Source: Spirosoma profusum (GTDB lineage: Bacteria; Bacteroidota; Bacteroidia; Cytophagales; Spirosomataceae). From it: 44,296 nucleotides of DNA. The notes under the pieces were generated by a model. It was not told where the DNA came from. It saw nothing but the letters and a program-made list of their open reading frames with translations, and ran no database searches. The stretch lies in contig NZ_JACWZY010000046.1 in NCBI RefSeq assembly GCF_014699005.1, forward strand, positions 1-44,296, written 5' to 3'. Below are positions 44,150 to 44,296 of the stretch, piece by piece (the stretch's first letter is position 1; each line of letters opens with the position of its first letter). The translations under genes and the position numbers were made by a program.

Positions 44150-44296
44150 GTAAAGCCAGACGTATGGCCTGCTGACGGACTAAATTGTTGGGGTTGGCTT
44201 CTGTAGTTTTAACTACTCATAGGACTTTCGCTTAAGGGCCAAATTTGAGAGTTTAGCTCTATGATTGCAAAACAGGAATATATCGAGTACCTGCTT

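Overview
The window reads as a chromosomal segment of a Bacteroidota, most like the Spirosoma group of Cytophagales. The signs are a SusC/SusD pair, promoters with the TAnnTTTG -7 box of the phylum, roughly 50% GC, lipoprotein and Tat exports, and many intergenic palindromic repeats. No tRNA, rRNA, CRISPR array, transposase or phage module is evident. Taxonomy is inference; no marker gene was compared.

Layout. 209-1059: two small orphan genes with a different oligonucleotide signature. 1221-34290: a pectin-directed carbohydrate utilisation locus. A long minus-strand unit (20138 down to 3406) encodes a pectate lyase, a beta-helix/TIM-barrel chimera, two beta-propeller sialidase-fold enzymes, an iron-dependent alcohol dehydrogenase, a DapA/NanA-type aldolase, a PdxA2-type dehydrogenase, a DUF1537 acid-sugar kinase, a Na+/solute symporter fused to an STN domain and an esterase, and a Tat-exported xylose-isomerase-like protein. 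A GH127 beta-L-arabinofuranosidase follows under its own promoter. The divergent plus-strand unit (20490-25301) holds a RuBisCO-like protein, a second DUF1537 kinase of the 3-oxo-isoapionate kinase type, an Asp/Glu racemase-family protein and a BASS transporter. Then come SusC, SusD, an alpha/beta hydrolase and a large secreted glycosidase. 34655-44149: citrate synthase, an amidohydrolase, uvrA, a repeat-rich surface protein and small hypothetical genes.

How it fits together. Outer-membrane capture (SusCD) and secreted lyases and glycosidases would release unusual acid sugars. The RuBisCO-like protein plus kinase 2 matches the known D-apionate route. The aldolase, alcohol dehydrogenase, kinase 1 and PdxA2 could form a second route that ends in D-threonate and then DHAP. 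Both feeder sugars (apiose and DHA) are hallmarks of rhamnogalacturonan II, so RG-II or another apiose-containing pectin is the suggested target. This is inference.

Most striking signal: five transcription starts of the locus carry the same operator-like motif (TAAYAT[CC/TG]TA, usually followed by CAAT) at exactly the same distance, 59 nt from the first base of its 10-nt core to the last base of the TAnnTTTG-type box. This defines a candidate regulon whose regulator is not in the window. Other unusual features are the symporter-STN-esterase fusion, a perfect 37-bp-arm palindrome encoding part of a signal peptide, a covarying palindromic repeat family, and strong enrichment of TACGT/ACGTA.
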